Origin: Gammaproteobacteria bacterium
Lineage (GTDB): Bacteria > Pseudomonadota > Gammaproteobacteria > DSM-16500
Reading direction: 5' to 3'
NCBI GenBank assembly: GCA_021324305.1
Contig: JAJPJI010000026.1
Span: 62,001 to 126,000, forward strand
Length of the DNA stretch: 64,000 bases
The translations under genes were made by a program, and so were the position numbers. A model generated the notes under the pieces. The model did no database searches. It was not told the DNA's origin and was given only the letters and a program-made list of their open reading frames with translations. Positions 55,099 to 63,962 of the stretch are shown here, in pieces; positions within the stretch are counted from its first letter, which is position 1; each line of letters opens with the position of its first letter.

Positions 55099-56289
55099 TT
55101 ATTTTTTCTTCGCTTGAAATTGAAATCCCGAATTCGTGGTATTTACTGTCTTGGACCAGTTATTATAAAAAGTTTTAATCTTATCTTCCTTAAGCGTTTT
55201 TAATAGTAACTCTCCCTCTGGAAGTTCGCCTCTATAACTTGGATACAATACTTTATGTGCTAACTCGGGCTTTCCCATTCGCACCAGGGCTTTTATTGCG
55301 AAAACAAATTGTTTTTCTCCGGTTTGAAGATAAGAGCCGATATTATTATAAAGTTGATAGGGCAAATTTGGATAATGATCACCTATAAACTTTAAAATTC
55401 TGTCTCCTTCACGATGAGCACGACCTTTGTCAGTATATAGTCGTATTCCTGAATGGTCCTTAATTGGTTTTATTGCTTCAATTTCAGCACCAAAGTAGCA
55501 GCCTTTCAAGATTTTATTTATTGCCAATGCATCGTGTCCATTTTTTAAATATACTTCGAATAAATAATCTATCACTATATTACTGCTGGTTATTTCATTT
55601 ATAGTATTTTTAAAATCTCGATCGAGAAGCGTTTGGTTGACATAATAATAAATTAAATTATATCTGACATCGAGTTCTTTGGCTTTTTTCTTGTCTGCAG
55701 GATTATCAGAGGCAGACAAATTATCAATGAGTTTTCTAAATTCAGAAAATGCTTCAGGAATTAATAAATTATTAACAATACTGAGAATGATCGCTGTCCG
55801 TATTTTGGTATAATCACCCTGAAATTTTGAAAACGCTTCTCTCATATTTAACAAGTCGATAAATTCAGGCTGAAATGTCCCGTCTTTACAAAGCACTTGC
55901 AAAGATACTTCCCGAACCAGGTCTTCCATAAAGGATTTTACTAGTGCCAGGCTTTTTTGGTCTGGTTTTAACAACATTATAGGGTCTAACCTTCCTGAAT
56001 CGATTTGTTCTGTTGCAAGTGACAATAACTCATTCACGGATCTTTGATTACTACTATCAGAAGGCAAGAAAGATAATTTATCTGCCAGATTAAGTAATTT
56101 TTTACATAATTGCTTTCTGTCACTCTCGGAAGAATATGAGGGAAAACTATTTGCCAGGCGTGAAAACCAAGATTCATCAAAAACATCCTGCGTGATTGCC
56201 TTGTTAACATCTTGACTTATACTGCTTTTCATCTTTGTATTAGTAGTATTAGTACTCATTACTTCTCGCAGCTTATCAATTAAAGGCAT
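55099..56289 (-). CDS. AT-rich gene, protein of unknown function
   Basis: 396 residues; GAGGT 6 bases before the ATG. I recognise no family. The protein is helical and soluble, with no signal peptide or membrane helix; the N-terminal 25 residues are Ser/Thr/Asn-rich and the C-terminus is SGFQFQAKKK. The middle and C-terminal parts (DALAINKILKGCYFGAEIEA; YNNIGSYLQTGEKQFVFAIK) may hold helical repeats. The DNA is visibly richer in A+T than the genes on both sides, suggesting transfer or relaxed selection. In Legionellales such isolated genes are sometimes type IV effectors, but no acidic E-block is seen at this C-terminus. Confidence 0.7.
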   Translation of the reverse strand: MPLIDKLREVMSTNTTNTKMKSSISQDVNKAITQDVFDESWFSRLANSFPSYSSESDRKQLCKKLLNLADKLSFLPSDSSNQRSVNELLSLATEQIDSGRLDPIMLLKPDQKSLALVKSFMEDLVREVSLQVLCKDGTFQPEFIDLLNMREAFSKFQGDYTKIRTAIILSIVNNLLIPEAFSEFRKLIDNLSASDNPADKKKAKELDVRYNLIYYYVNQTLLDRDFKNTINEITSSNIVIDYLFEVYLKNGHDALAINKILKGCYFGAEIEAIKPIKDHSGIRLYTDKGRAHREGDRILKFIGDHYPNLPYQLYNNIGSYLQTGEKQFVFAIKALVRMGKPELAHKVLYPSYRGELPEGELLLKTLKEDKIKTFYNNWSKTVNTTNSGFQFQAKKK

Positions 56290-56433
56290 ATCATTACCTC
56301 ATGAACAATAATGCATATTTTAAATATAGGTGATGAATATGAATTTTGTATTAAATCAATTGATACTTCTCGAGGTAGTTATCTAGTTAATTAATAAGAT
56401 AAATCAGTTTTGCCATCGAAACACTCAAAGGAA

Positions 56434-57153
56434 TTACTCTGACTGAATCCATGCGGGCATGTATTGATTCGCATGCCGCAATTCGTACCGGTGTTTGCGC
56501 CAATCCGGATCATGAACAGCAACAAGATTCCAGAAATCTTGAGAATGATTCAGATGCCTTGTGTGACAAAGCTCATGAATAATGACATAGTGAGCGAGAT
56601 GTTGCGGCAAAAACATGAGCTTATAATTCAGACTAATCGATTTCGCGGCAGTGCAGCTGCCCCACACAGTCTGCTGATCACGTATCGCCACGCTTTTGTA
56701 TGGTAAACTTGTCTTTGTGCTGATTGCATGCAGCTGTGATTCCAGGAATGCTCTGGATTTATTTTTTACCCACTGTATAAGTTTTTCCCTGCACAGGTTT
56801 TGATCTCCGACCTTTCCCACCAGTACAATTTCACGATTGGGTCTCTGGATAATTTTAAGCCGCGCATCACATTCCATGTAGTAAACATTCCAGAATTCAT
56901 TGATTGCATTGAAATGAATTGCATCAGGCATCTCTTGTGTCTGCGACAGCGGTGGCAATCTGGATAATTGCCTGATAATCCAGGACTTGTGCTCTTCGAG
57001 AATCGCAGGTATTTCCCTCTGGTTAAAGCGGCATGGAATGGTAATCTCCAGGCTGTTCGCACTGACCGCCTTGAGCTTGACGTGTCGCGCAAGTCGATGT
57101 TTTTTGACCTTGTATTGCGGCGGCCAGGCAATGGATGTTGATGATGGATTCAT
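56434..57153 (-). CDS. YgjP-like (DUF45/SprT-type) zinc metallopeptidase
   Basis: 239 residues. The zinc motif HELCHTRHLNHSQDFWNLV (about residues 190-208) contains HExxH-like HELCH plus the downstream histidine, and WGSCTAAKSISLNYKLMFLP precedes it, the characteristic YgjP pattern. Substrate unknown; cytoplasmic, no signal peptide. It overlaps the end of the AidB-like gene by 4 bases, so the pair is translationally coupled. Confidence 0.88.
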   Translation of the reverse strand: MNPSSTSIAWPPQYKVKKHRLARHVKLKAVSANSLEITIPCRFNQREIPAILEEHKSWIIRQLSRLPPLSQTQEMPDAIHFNAINEFWNVYYMECDARLKIIQRPNREIVLVGKVGDQNLCREKLIQWVKNKSRAFLESQLHAISTKTSLPYKSVAIRDQQTVWGSCTAAKSISLNYKLMFLPQHLAHYVIIHELCHTRHLNHSQDFWNLVAVHDPDWRKHRYELRHANQYMPAWIQSE

Positions 57154-58862
57154 GCTGCAATTATTCTAGTAATCAATTCCAGATAATCATTATCCTGGAC
57201 AATATCCTGCTTCTCCAGATGTAATATAGTAAAATATTGATAACAATCCAGCTTGGACGATGAACCTGCCTTTTGCTGCGCCATCGCCTCATGCAAGAGC
57301 ATTAACCCACAAAACAAAAGTGCCATGCGGTCGACAATGGAACGAATTTGCAGCTGCTGCAGGCCGCTCTCTAACTGACGATAGGATGCTAAATCCATCT
57401 CCAGCCTGTCCAACTCTATCTTGATTGGCTGCATGTGTAATGAAAACTTTTTCAGCTTCTCCAGTTCCTTGCGCATGAAAGACATATATATCCTGTCGAT
57501 ATCATATTTGAGTATGTCTTTCAGAATCTGCATACGCAAGACATTATGCGTTCCTTCCCAATTTTCACAGACAACACAATCACGCAACAGTCGCGGAATG
57601 GGTGAGAAACTTTCTATGGTGCCATTGCCAGCCAGCACATCCAGAGAATGGTGTATATGTTCAACAGACAATAATGCAGAAAGATATTTCTGCATATTGA
57701 CCAGCAATCGCAACAATAATTTGACATCCTGGTCCTGAGCGATACTTGAATCCCATTGATCCTGCATTTTAGCGGTTGCAAAAATCGCTGCGACCATGGC
57801 TGCGCTTTCAGCCTTGATACGCGCCAGATTTTCTATTACCAGAGGATAGTGAATGATCGGATGCGAAAATGCGACACGCTGTCTCGCATATGATCTGGCA
57901 ATGGAATAGGCGCGCCTTGCCATGCCCAGCACACAAAATGAATTAAACAGTCTTGAGAGATGCAAAACATTATCCATAATCAAATGAAATCCTTCTTCGG
58001 GACGACCTATCATCAAAGCATAGGCAGAGTGAAAGTCAATTTCACCCGTGGCCATGGAGCGCGTGCCAATTTTGTCTTTCAATCTTCTGATTGTGTAATG
58101 GTTTTTTTGCCCTCTCCATAATCTGGGAACAAGAAACAGGGCCAAGCCCTTTGTTCCCTCTATATTACTGTCGTATCTCGCTGTGGTGAATATCAAGTCG
58201 GCGCCCGCATTCGAGCAAAACCATTTTTCTCCCTTGATACGCCACACCTGATCCCTTTCATGTGTTGCTGTTGCTGCATTAATTCCGACATCTGAACCTC
58301 CCTGGATTTCCGTCAGGAATTGTGCGCCGGTAAAATTGGTATCAAACGACGCGGCTGTCAATTTTTCAAGATAGGCGGCTTTTTCGGGGAAATCAGGCGA
58401 CTTTTGCAGTACTCGTATGATACCGGCCGAACATGCGATAGGACAATTATGTCCCGCTTCACCTGTCTGGGATGACAGAAATAACAATGACAGACATTCA
58501 GACAGTCCGCCAGGTCTAGCCATTTTTTCCAGCAACCTGGTTTGATAGATAAGATTGCCAGCCGCGGCATAATCGGGATGATGCACAACTTCATCTACTC
58601 GCTGGCCGACTGGATTATACGCTTCAAGACAGGGAAGATTCACGGCTAGATTATTTTCTTTTACTAGCGGTTCGAGTTGTTCACCAACAATTTTTCCGAA
58701 TTTCTCCAATTCAGAATGCACGCGTGCATGATCAGTCTGAAAATGATACTGGATGGTGTGCATGAAATCGGGATCGACAATATAGACGTTTTGATGTATT
58801 TCCCGTTCCCATTCGTCAAGTGTATTGCGCACCGATTGGTTGATTGTCAGCGTATCTTCCAT
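57150..58862 (-). CDS. aidB: AidB-like acyl-CoA dehydrogenase family protein
   Basis: 570 residues, about 20-30 longer than E. coli AidB (541). Family motifs: TEIQGGSDVGINAATA (about residues 188-203) in the flavin-binding region, VWRIKGEKWFCSNAGADL, KDKIGTRSMATGEIDFH, RQRVAFSHPI and VCENWEGTHNVLRMQILKDI, the AidB-type WEGT segment with the catalytic-position glutamate. AidB is part of the alkylation-damage response in E. coli and binds DNA through a basic C-terminal domain; whether this protein protects DNA or oxidises a branched acyl-CoA is open. Coupled to the YgjP-like gene downstream. Confidence 0.82.
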   Translation of the reverse strand: MEDTLTINQSVRNTLDEWEREIHQNVYIVDPDFMHTIQYHFQTDHARVHSELEKFGKIVGEQLEPLVKENNLAVNLPCLEAYNPVGQRVDEVVHHPDYAAAGNLIYQTRLLEKMARPGGLSECLSLLFLSSQTGEAGHNCPIACSAGIIRVLQKSPDFPEKAAYLEKLTAASFDTNFTGAQFLTEIQGGSDVGINAATATHERDQVWRIKGEKWFCSNAGADLIFTTARYDSNIEGTKGLALFLVPRLWRGQKNHYTIRRLKDKIGTRSMATGEIDFHSAYALMIGRPEEGFHLIMDNVLHLSRLFNSFCVLGMARRAYSIARSYARQRVAFSHPIIHYPLVIENLARIKAESAAMVAAIFATAKMQDQWDSSIAQDQDVKLLLRLLVNMQKYLSALLSVEHIHHSLDVLAGNGTIESFSPIPRLLRDCVVCENWEGTHNVLRMQILKDILKYDIDRIYMSFMRKELEKLKKFSLHMQPIKIELDRLEMDLASYRQLESGLQQLQIRSIVDRMALLFCGLMLLHEAMAQQKAGSSSKLDCYQYFTILHLEKQDIVQDNDYLELITRIIAA

Positions 58863-58889
58863 GATCTTGTTCCATTCAAAGAATATCCG

Positions 58890-59174
58890 TTATTCAGCTG
58901 GCAAGGAAACTTGCGTATCCGCCATCTTTTGTTCAATCGCGCGGGACAGATTGATGACGCGCCCTTCGATGCGGGGCATGCGCTCCACAAAATGATGGGT
59001 CATTTTCAACAAAACATTACTGCCAGTTTTGACAAAAAGAAATGGAAAAACAGCATGCAGCAGGCAAGCCAGCCCGCCAATCAGCATATTAAATCCGAAA
59101 TGGCTCGCAAATTTCATATGTTGAAAATAGGTTTCCCCTACACTATTGGGATGATCAGTAAATATATTTTTCAT
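58890..59174 (-). CDS. DUF6356-family small membrane-associated protein
   Basis: 94 residues. Matches the DUF6356 pattern: IFTDHPNSVGETYFQHMKFA at the start, then a hydrophobic helix GFNMLIGGLACLLHAVFPFL and FVKTGSNVLLKMTHHFVERM. Function unknown. It is 27 bases upstream of the AidB-like gene and probably co-transcribed with it. Confidence 0.78.
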   Translation of the reverse strand: MKNIFTDHPNSVGETYFQHMKFASHFGFNMLIGGLACLLHAVFPFLFVKTGSNVLLKMTHHFVERMPRIEGRVINLSRAIEQKMADTQVSLPAE

Positions 59175-59207
59175 CTGTATATTCCTGTTAACGATTTATG
59201 CCATCCA

Positions 59208-60206
59208 TCAATTCGATTTCTGTACCTGCCGTAACCATTCTTCCAATACGGTTGCATTGCCCAGACTGTCCTGCCAGGATATTTGATTGCACTCCCTGGA
59301 ATTCACAGAAATGGAATCGTTCACTGAATCAATTTGGTAAGTATACAATGTTTTTTCAGCAGTTACATTGATCTCGGTTGTCAGATTATTATCTGACTGA
59401 TAGATGATAAAACGATTGTCATTCTCTGATGGCAACCATGGATTGGTTAACATGCTGATCCTGCCTTTGGTACCGTATATTTCAAATTGGTGATACATGC
59501 CCATGTCATCAGCCGTCGTCACCGCCGCCACGACATCATTGTCAAATTTCAATAATACACTCGCCTGATTATCACGATTATTCTCATTCACTCTTCCAGT
59601 TGCAGAAATCATGACTGGCTCGGCAAAGGATTTCCCCTGATCAATACCGGCAAGCAGACGAATCAGTGATACGGGATAACAACCCAGATTCATGATCGAT
59701 CCGCCAGCGACAGGATTGGCCAGATGAGCGATATCGGCCATATACACCGCAGTGAATGCCTTGATATCGCCAATCAATTTATTCCTTATAATGTCACATA
59801 GCCTAGCTACCAGAGGATGGCATCGATACATTAATGCTTCCATGCAAAATACACTGGCATTACCTACAACTGCAAATGCTTCTGCATATTCATCTGTTGA
59901 TATCACTAACGGCTTTTCACACAGGATATGTTTACCTGCGCTGGCACAACGTATCATCCAGTCTTTATGCAAATGATTTGGCAATCCGATATAAACCGCA
60001 TTGACCTCCGGATCGTCCAGAACTTTTTGGAAATTATCATAACAGACCGGTATGCCAAATTGATTCGCAAAATTTGTGGCGGTGGTCATTGAGCGGCTGC
60101 CAACCGCGTATAATTCGCCTGCAGCGGATTCCTGTATGGCGTTCGCCATGGTGGCGGAAATCATGCTTGTTCCCAGGATCCCCCATTTAATTTGTTTCAT
60201 GGACAT
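59208..60206 (-). CDS. Gfo/Idh/MocA-family NAD(P)-dependent oxidoreductase
   Basis: 332 residues. N-terminal Rossmann fold with WGILGTSMISATMANAI (residues about 8-24; GxGxxG variant GTSMIS), and the family lysine in ILCEKPLVISTDEY (about residue 95). The C-terminal domain has GGSIMNLGCYPVSLIRLLAG with the histidine/tyrosine catalytic positions replaced partly (NLGCYP). It probably oxidises or reduces a sugar or polyol; substrate unknown. ATG 60200, two codons in, is an alternative start. Confidence 0.88.
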   Translation of the reverse strand: MSMKQIKWGILGTSMISATMANAIQESAAGELYAVGSRSMTTATNFANQFGIPVCYDNFQKVLDDPEVNAVYIGLPNHLHKDWMIRCASAGKHILCEKPLVISTDEYAEAFAVVGNASVFCMEALMYRCHPLVARLCDIIRNKLIGDIKAFTAVYMADIAHLANPVAGGSIMNLGCYPVSLIRLLAGIDQGKSFAEPVMISATGRVNENNRDNQASVLLKFDNDVVAAVTTADDMGMYHQFEIYGTKGRISMLTNPWLPSENDNRFIIYQSDNNLTTEINVTAEKTLYTYQIDSVNDSISVNSRECNQISWQDSLGNATVLEEWLRQVQKSN

Positions 60207-60241
60207 TTAACTTTCTCATCTGATTGCGGGCATCGTCATTA

Positions 60242-60270
60242 TTGACATTTCATCGGAGTAGGATTAACTT
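60242..60270 (+). promoter_or_regulatory. Promoter of the riboflavin operon
   Basis: A perfect TTGACA at 60242-60247, a 17-base spacer and TAACTT at 60265-60270 (3 of 6 to TATAAT). Transcription would begin around 60277, a few bases before the riboswitch. Confidence 0.55.
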
Positions 60271-60280
60271 TTACACCGAT

Positions 60281-60478
60281 TATCTTCAGGGCAGGGTGTA
60301 ATTCCCTACCGGCGGTGATTCTACTTTGTTACAGCAAAGTAGGAAAGCCCGCGAGCGCTTTTTCAATGTCTTTAACATCTTGAAAAGGTCAGCAGATTTG
60401 GTGTGAATCCAAAGCCGACGGTAGTCCTGGTCTACGTACTAATCATGACCAAGACTGAAAGTCCGGATGAAAGAAGAA
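60281..60478 (+). promoter_or_regulatory. FMN riboswitch (RFN element)
   Basis: The conserved RFN ends are both present: ATCTTCAGGGCAGGGTGTAA at the 5' side followed by TTCCCTACCGGCGGTGAT, and CAGATTTGGTGTGAATCCA, GCCGACGGTAGT and AGTCCGGATGAAAGAAGA at the 3' side. A variable stem-loop (CTACTTTGTTACAGCAAAGTAG) and another near 60355-60390 fit the six-helix layout. FMN binding represses the downstream riboflavin genes. About 120 bases separate it from the ribD start. Confidence 0.96.
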
Positions 60479-60490
60479 TAGTCGCGAACA

Positions 60491-60516
60491 GGCATATCTG
60501 CTGCGTATCCTTTTTT
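60491..60516 (+). terminator. Candidate riboswitch expression-platform terminator
   Basis: GGcATAT (60491-60497) can pair with GTATCC (60505-60510) with one bulged base, followed directly by six T (60511-60516). A short stem plus T run right after the FMN aptamer fits FMN-controlled early termination, although the stem is modest and an antiterminator was not modelled. Confidence 0.45.
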
Positions 60517-60596
60517 ATAGACATCTGCACAGATACTCTCCACTGCTCATGCGCTTCATCCACGCCCTGAAATGCTTAATAAACAAGGGCTTGCAA

Positions 60597-61676
60597 ATGA
60601 GCGTAACAAAACATTCCGAATATATGTCACTGGCGCTGCAGGAAGCGCAGCGCGGACGTTACACAGTTTCGCCAAATCCCATGGTGGGCTGCGTCATTGT
60701 TAAACATAATCAAGTCATAGGCTGCGGGTACCACCATCAGGCCGGCGGCCCGCATGCAGAAATCGCAGCCCTCCGTCAGGCAGGCTCGGATGCGCAAGAC
60801 GCCACGGCTTACGTCACACTCGAACCCTGCTGTCATTATGGCAAAACCCCGCCCTGCACCCTGGCTCTCATCCAGGCGGGCATCTCAAAAATTCATATAG
60901 CATGTGAAGACCCTAATCCGCTCGTTGCGGGAAAAGGCATAGAGCAGCTGCGTTCAGCTGGAATCGACATTGAAATCGGGCTGCATGAAACAGCAGCAAA
61001 ACAATTAAATGAAATTTTCTTTCATTTCATAAAACAGCGGCGCCCTTTTGTGATCGCGAAATGGGCCATGTCACTGGATGGTAAGACCATTACCCATGTT
61101 GAAGATACACGTGACATTTCCTGTCAGGCATCACGAGAGCACTCTCATTTGCTCAGACAGCAAGTTGACGCCATTCTTATTGGCGCCAATACCGCGCGCC
61201 ATGACAATCCATTACTCACCGTCAGATATGGCGATACAAATACAAAACATCCCATACGTATTTTATTGACCGGCAGCGGCAATCTGCCGCTGGACTTAAA
61301 GATTTTTGATCCGGCGCTGCCAGCCAAAACCATGGTCGCAACAACCAACCAGGCAGACGGTGCGTGGCTGCGCGCGGCGAGGGAAAAGGAAATTGAAATT
61401 CTCATGCTGCCTGCAAATAAAAATGGACAGGTGAATTTACCTGACTTGCTAGATGAATTAGGCAACAGACAAATCACGAGCCTCCTGGTCGAAGGCGGGA
61501 TGGAAGTTCATCATGCTTTTTTCAATGACAATCTGGTGAATAAAATTCATGTCTATCTTGCCCCGGTCATCATCGGTGCATTAACACGCAAGCGTCAAAT
61601 TAATAACGTCGCCATAACCACAATCGAACAGGATTTTCATCTCACAGCAAACAGCGAGGACAATCTGCATGTTTAG
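60597..61676 (+). CDS. ribD: RibD, bifunctional riboflavin deaminase/reductase
   Basis: 359 residues from ATG 60597, with AAGGG 7 bases upstream; the frame is open earlier without support. The N-terminal deaminase has the zinc site HAEIAALRQ and PCCHYGKTPPC (residues about 50-88) and ARGKGIEQL-like VAGKGIEQL; the C-terminal reductase has KWAMSLDGK, ILIGANTARHDNPLLTVR and LLVEGGMEVHHAFF. It performs the second and third steps from GTP-derived pyrimidine to ribityl-aminouracil phosphate. It overlaps ribE by 8 bases. Confidence 0.95.
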   Translation: MSVTKHSEYMSLALQEAQRGRYTVSPNPMVGCVIVKHNQVIGCGYHHQAGGPHAEIAALRQAGSDAQDATAYVTLEPCCHYGKTPPCTLALIQAGISKIHIACEDPNPLVAGKGIEQLRSAGIDIEIGLHETAAKQLNEIFFHFIKQRRPFVIAKWAMSLDGKTITHVEDTRDISCQASREHSHLLRQQVDAILIGANTARHDNPLLTVRYGDTNTKHPIRILLTGSGNLPLDLKIFDPALPAKTMVATTNQADGAWLRAAREKEIEILMLPANKNGQVNLPDLLDELGNRQITSLLVEGGMEVHHAFFNDNLVNKIHVYLAPVIIGALTRKRQINNVAITTIEQDFHLTANSEDNLHV

Positions 61677-62280
61677 CGGAATAGTAGAAACAATCGGTAA
61701 AATACTTCATATGGAATCAAGTGATGGATGCATCCATTTTCGCATCTCACCCTTGATGAAATTCGACGACCTGACTGTCGGCGATAGCATTTCAGTCAAT
61801 GGTGTCTGCCTGACGGTGACGAATTTTACGGATACCTCCTTTCATGTAAGCGCTGTTCCTGAAACACTGCGCCTAACCAATCTTGGCCAGCTCGCGCTTC
61901 ATGATAGCGTCAACCTTGAACGTTCATTGAAACTCAGCCAGCGGATTGGCGGTCATTATGTTCAGGGACATGTGGACGGCATGGGACAGATTCTTGACAT
62001 CAAACACGACCACGGCTCTGCGTTGCTTGTCAAAATCAGCCTGCCTGAAAAATTGTCCCGATACGTTGTCAACAAGGGATATATCACATTGGACGGCATG
62101 AGCATTACTATCATCCAGTCTGCGCCAGACTGGTTTACTGTCACTTTCATTCCCCATACACAGGAAGCCACCATTACCAGGCATTATTCAATCGGCACCA
62201 TGATAAACATCGAGGTTGATATTCTCGGCAAATACGTAGAAAAATTAATAGGAGCATACACGCATGCGATCCCCCATTAA
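61669..62280 (+). CDS. ribE: RibE, riboflavin synthase (alpha chain)
   Basis: 203 residues with two lumazine-binding repeats: MFSGIVETIGKI and VGDSISVNGVCLTVT in the first, GGHYVQGHVDGMGQI and KGYITLDGMSITII in the second. It dismutates two dimethyl-ribityl-lumazine molecules to riboflavin. It overlaps ribBA by 17 bases. Confidence 0.95.
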   Translation: MFSGIVETIGKILHMESSDGCIHFRISPLMKFDDLTVGDSISVNGVCLTVTNFTDTSFHVSAVPETLRLTNLGQLALHDSVNLERSLKLSQRIGGHYVQGHVDGMGQILDIKHDHGSALLVKISLPEKLSRYVVNKGYITLDGMSITIIQSAPDWFTVTFIPHTQEATITRHYSIGTMINIEVDILGKYVEKLIGAYTHAIPH

Positions 62281-63478
62281 ACGAGTAGAAGCCGCGTTAC
62301 AGGACCTTAAACAAGGCAAGATGGTCATACTGACGGATAATCCAGATCGTGAAAATGAAGGCGATCTGATTATGCCGGCTGAAACAATCACGACTGCCCA
62401 GATGAATTTCATGATTCGCCACGGCAGCGGTATTGTCTGCATTTCCATGACTGCCGATCAGTTAAGGAAATTAAATCTTCCTCTCATGGTTCCGACAGGC
62501 GAAAATACCAGTATGCGCGGCACACCGTTCACACTTTCCGTGGATGCGAGGGAAGGCATCACCACAGGCGTTTCCGCTTCCGATCGAACGCTCACCGTAA
62601 AAGCATTAATCGATGATAATGCCAGTGAAGAACATCTGGTCAAGCCTGGCCATATTTTCCCCTTGCAAGCCAGAAATGGCGGTGTTTTTGAACGTGACGG
62701 CCATACTGAAGGCGCCTCAGACCTGGCAAGGCTCGCAGGATTTAAACCTGCAGCCGTGTTGTGCGAAATCATGAACCCTGATGGCACCATGACGCGCGGC
62801 GTTCAGCTCAGGGAGTTCGCCAGCGAACATCAGCTTTCGATGTTGTCAATTGATGACATCATCACCTATCGTTTGCATCATGAATATCTGATAGAAGATG
62901 AAGCAACGTCTCATTTGCCTCTCGGGAAATATGGCACATTCAAGATGTCCGTACTGAAAGAGAAAAATAACGGCAAGGAACATGTGATATTGAGCAAGCA
63001 AGAACAATCATCCAGTAAGCCAGTTCTGGTCCGGGTTCATTCATCCTGTCTGACGGGCGATTTATTTAACTCGCAGCGATGTGATTGTCATACCCAATTA
63101 CATTATTCACTGAGTCGAATCAGTGATGAGGGGGGCATTTTAATATATTTAAACCAGGAAGGCCGGGGAATAGGATTATTCAACAAGATAAAAGCTTATG
63201 CCCTGCAGGAACAAGGTTATGATACTGTTGAAGCCAATCTGGAGTTAGGCTTGCCGGTAGATTCACGGCAGTATTACATCGCAGCCAATATCCTGCGCAG
63301 ACTTGATATCAGTCATATACGCTTGTTGACAAACAATCCCAATAAGATTAATGATTTGAAAAAATATGGCATCAGCCGAATCGAACGTGAACCGATGCCT
63401 TCATTTGAAAATGAACAAAATCATTTTTATTTGCAGACGAAACATCTTAAATTAAACCATGCCATTAATTTTGAATAA
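62264..63478 (+). CDS. ribBA: RibBA, DHBP synthase / GTP cyclohydrolase II
   Basis: 404 residues. RibB half (about 1-200): LTDNPDRENEGDLIMPAE, RHGSGIVCI, SASDRTLTVK and GHIFPLQARNGGVFERDGHT. RibA half (about 205-400): the zinc cysteines in HSSCLTGDLFNSQRCDCH, then LIYLNQEGRGIGLFNKIKAY and RLLTNNPNKI, all catalytic elements kept. It supplies both riboflavin precursors, from ribulose-5-phosphate and from GTP. AGGAG before the ATG. It overlaps the ribH frame region but the ribH start lies 19 bases after its stop. Confidence 0.96.
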   Translation: MRSPIKRVEAALQDLKQGKMVILTDNPDRENEGDLIMPAETITTAQMNFMIRHGSGIVCISMTADQLRKLNLPLMVPTGENTSMRGTPFTLSVDAREGITTGVSASDRTLTVKALIDDNASEEHLVKPGHIFPLQARNGGVFERDGHTEGASDLARLAGFKPAAVLCEIMNPDGTMTRGVQLREFASEHQLSMLSIDDIITYRLHHEYLIEDEATSHLPLGKYGTFKMSVLKEKNNGKEHVILSKQEQSSSKPVLVRVHSSCLTGDLFNSQRCDCHTQLHYSLSRISDEGGILIYLNQEGRGIGLFNKIKAYALQEQGYDTVEANLELGLPVDSRQYYIAANILRRLDISHIRLLTNNPNKINDLKKYGISRIEREPMPSFENEQNHFYLQTKHLKLNHAINFE

Positions 63479-63497
63479 CCATATACCAGAGGTTGTC

Positions 63498-63962
63498 ATG
63501 AAAGTAGCCAGATATGCGATTGTCGCCAGTCAATTTAACCAGATCATTACCGACGCCTTGCTGAACGGCGCACTGGAACGGTTTGCCGAATTAAATATCG
63601 CGGAAGAAAATGTCACTGTCGTCAAAGTCCCGGGTGCGGTTGAAATTCCACTCACGGCACAATTGTTGGCAAAAACAGACAAATACCAGGCAATTATCTG
63701 CCTTGGTGCAGTCATACGCGGCGATACCAGCCATTATGATTACGTTTGCGAACAAGTCAGCCAGGGCTGCCAGCGCGTGATGCTGGATTATGACATCCCG
63801 GTCATATTTGGCGTGCTAACGACTGAAAATGAAGCACAGGCGCAAGAGCGCGTAGGCGGCAAGGAAGGACATAAAGGCAAAGATGCTGTTGACACGGCAA
63901 TCGCCATGGTATCCGTCGTTGATCAGATTACACAATCGACAAACAGTATTGGTTACTATTGA
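63498..63962 (+). CDS. ribH: RibH, 6,7-dimethyl-8-ribityllumazine synthase
   Basis: 154 residues from ATG 63498, with GAGG 5 bases upstream; the frame is open 39 bases earlier into ribBA. Motifs: YAIVASQFNQIITDALLNGA, VPGAVEIPLTAQLL, the catalytic loop GAVIRGDTSHYDYVCEQVS and PVIFGVLTTENEAQAQERVG. It joins ribityl-aminouracil and dihydroxybutanone phosphate. In related genomes nusB follows; the last 38 bases of the window contain no readable start. Confidence 0.96.
   Translation: MKVARYAIVASQFNQIITDALLNGALERFAELNIAEENVTVVKVPGAVEIPLTAQLLAKTDKYQAIICLGAVIRGDTSHYDYVCEQVSQGCQRVMLDYDIPVIFGVLTTENEAQAQERVGGKEGHKGKDAVDTAIAMVSVVDQITQSTNSIGYY

Noticed and set aside
58677..59234. 185-codon open frame on the plus strand across the AidB-like and DUF6356 genes
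   Set aside because: Runs antisense over two recognisable genes and shows no protein-like pattern of its own.
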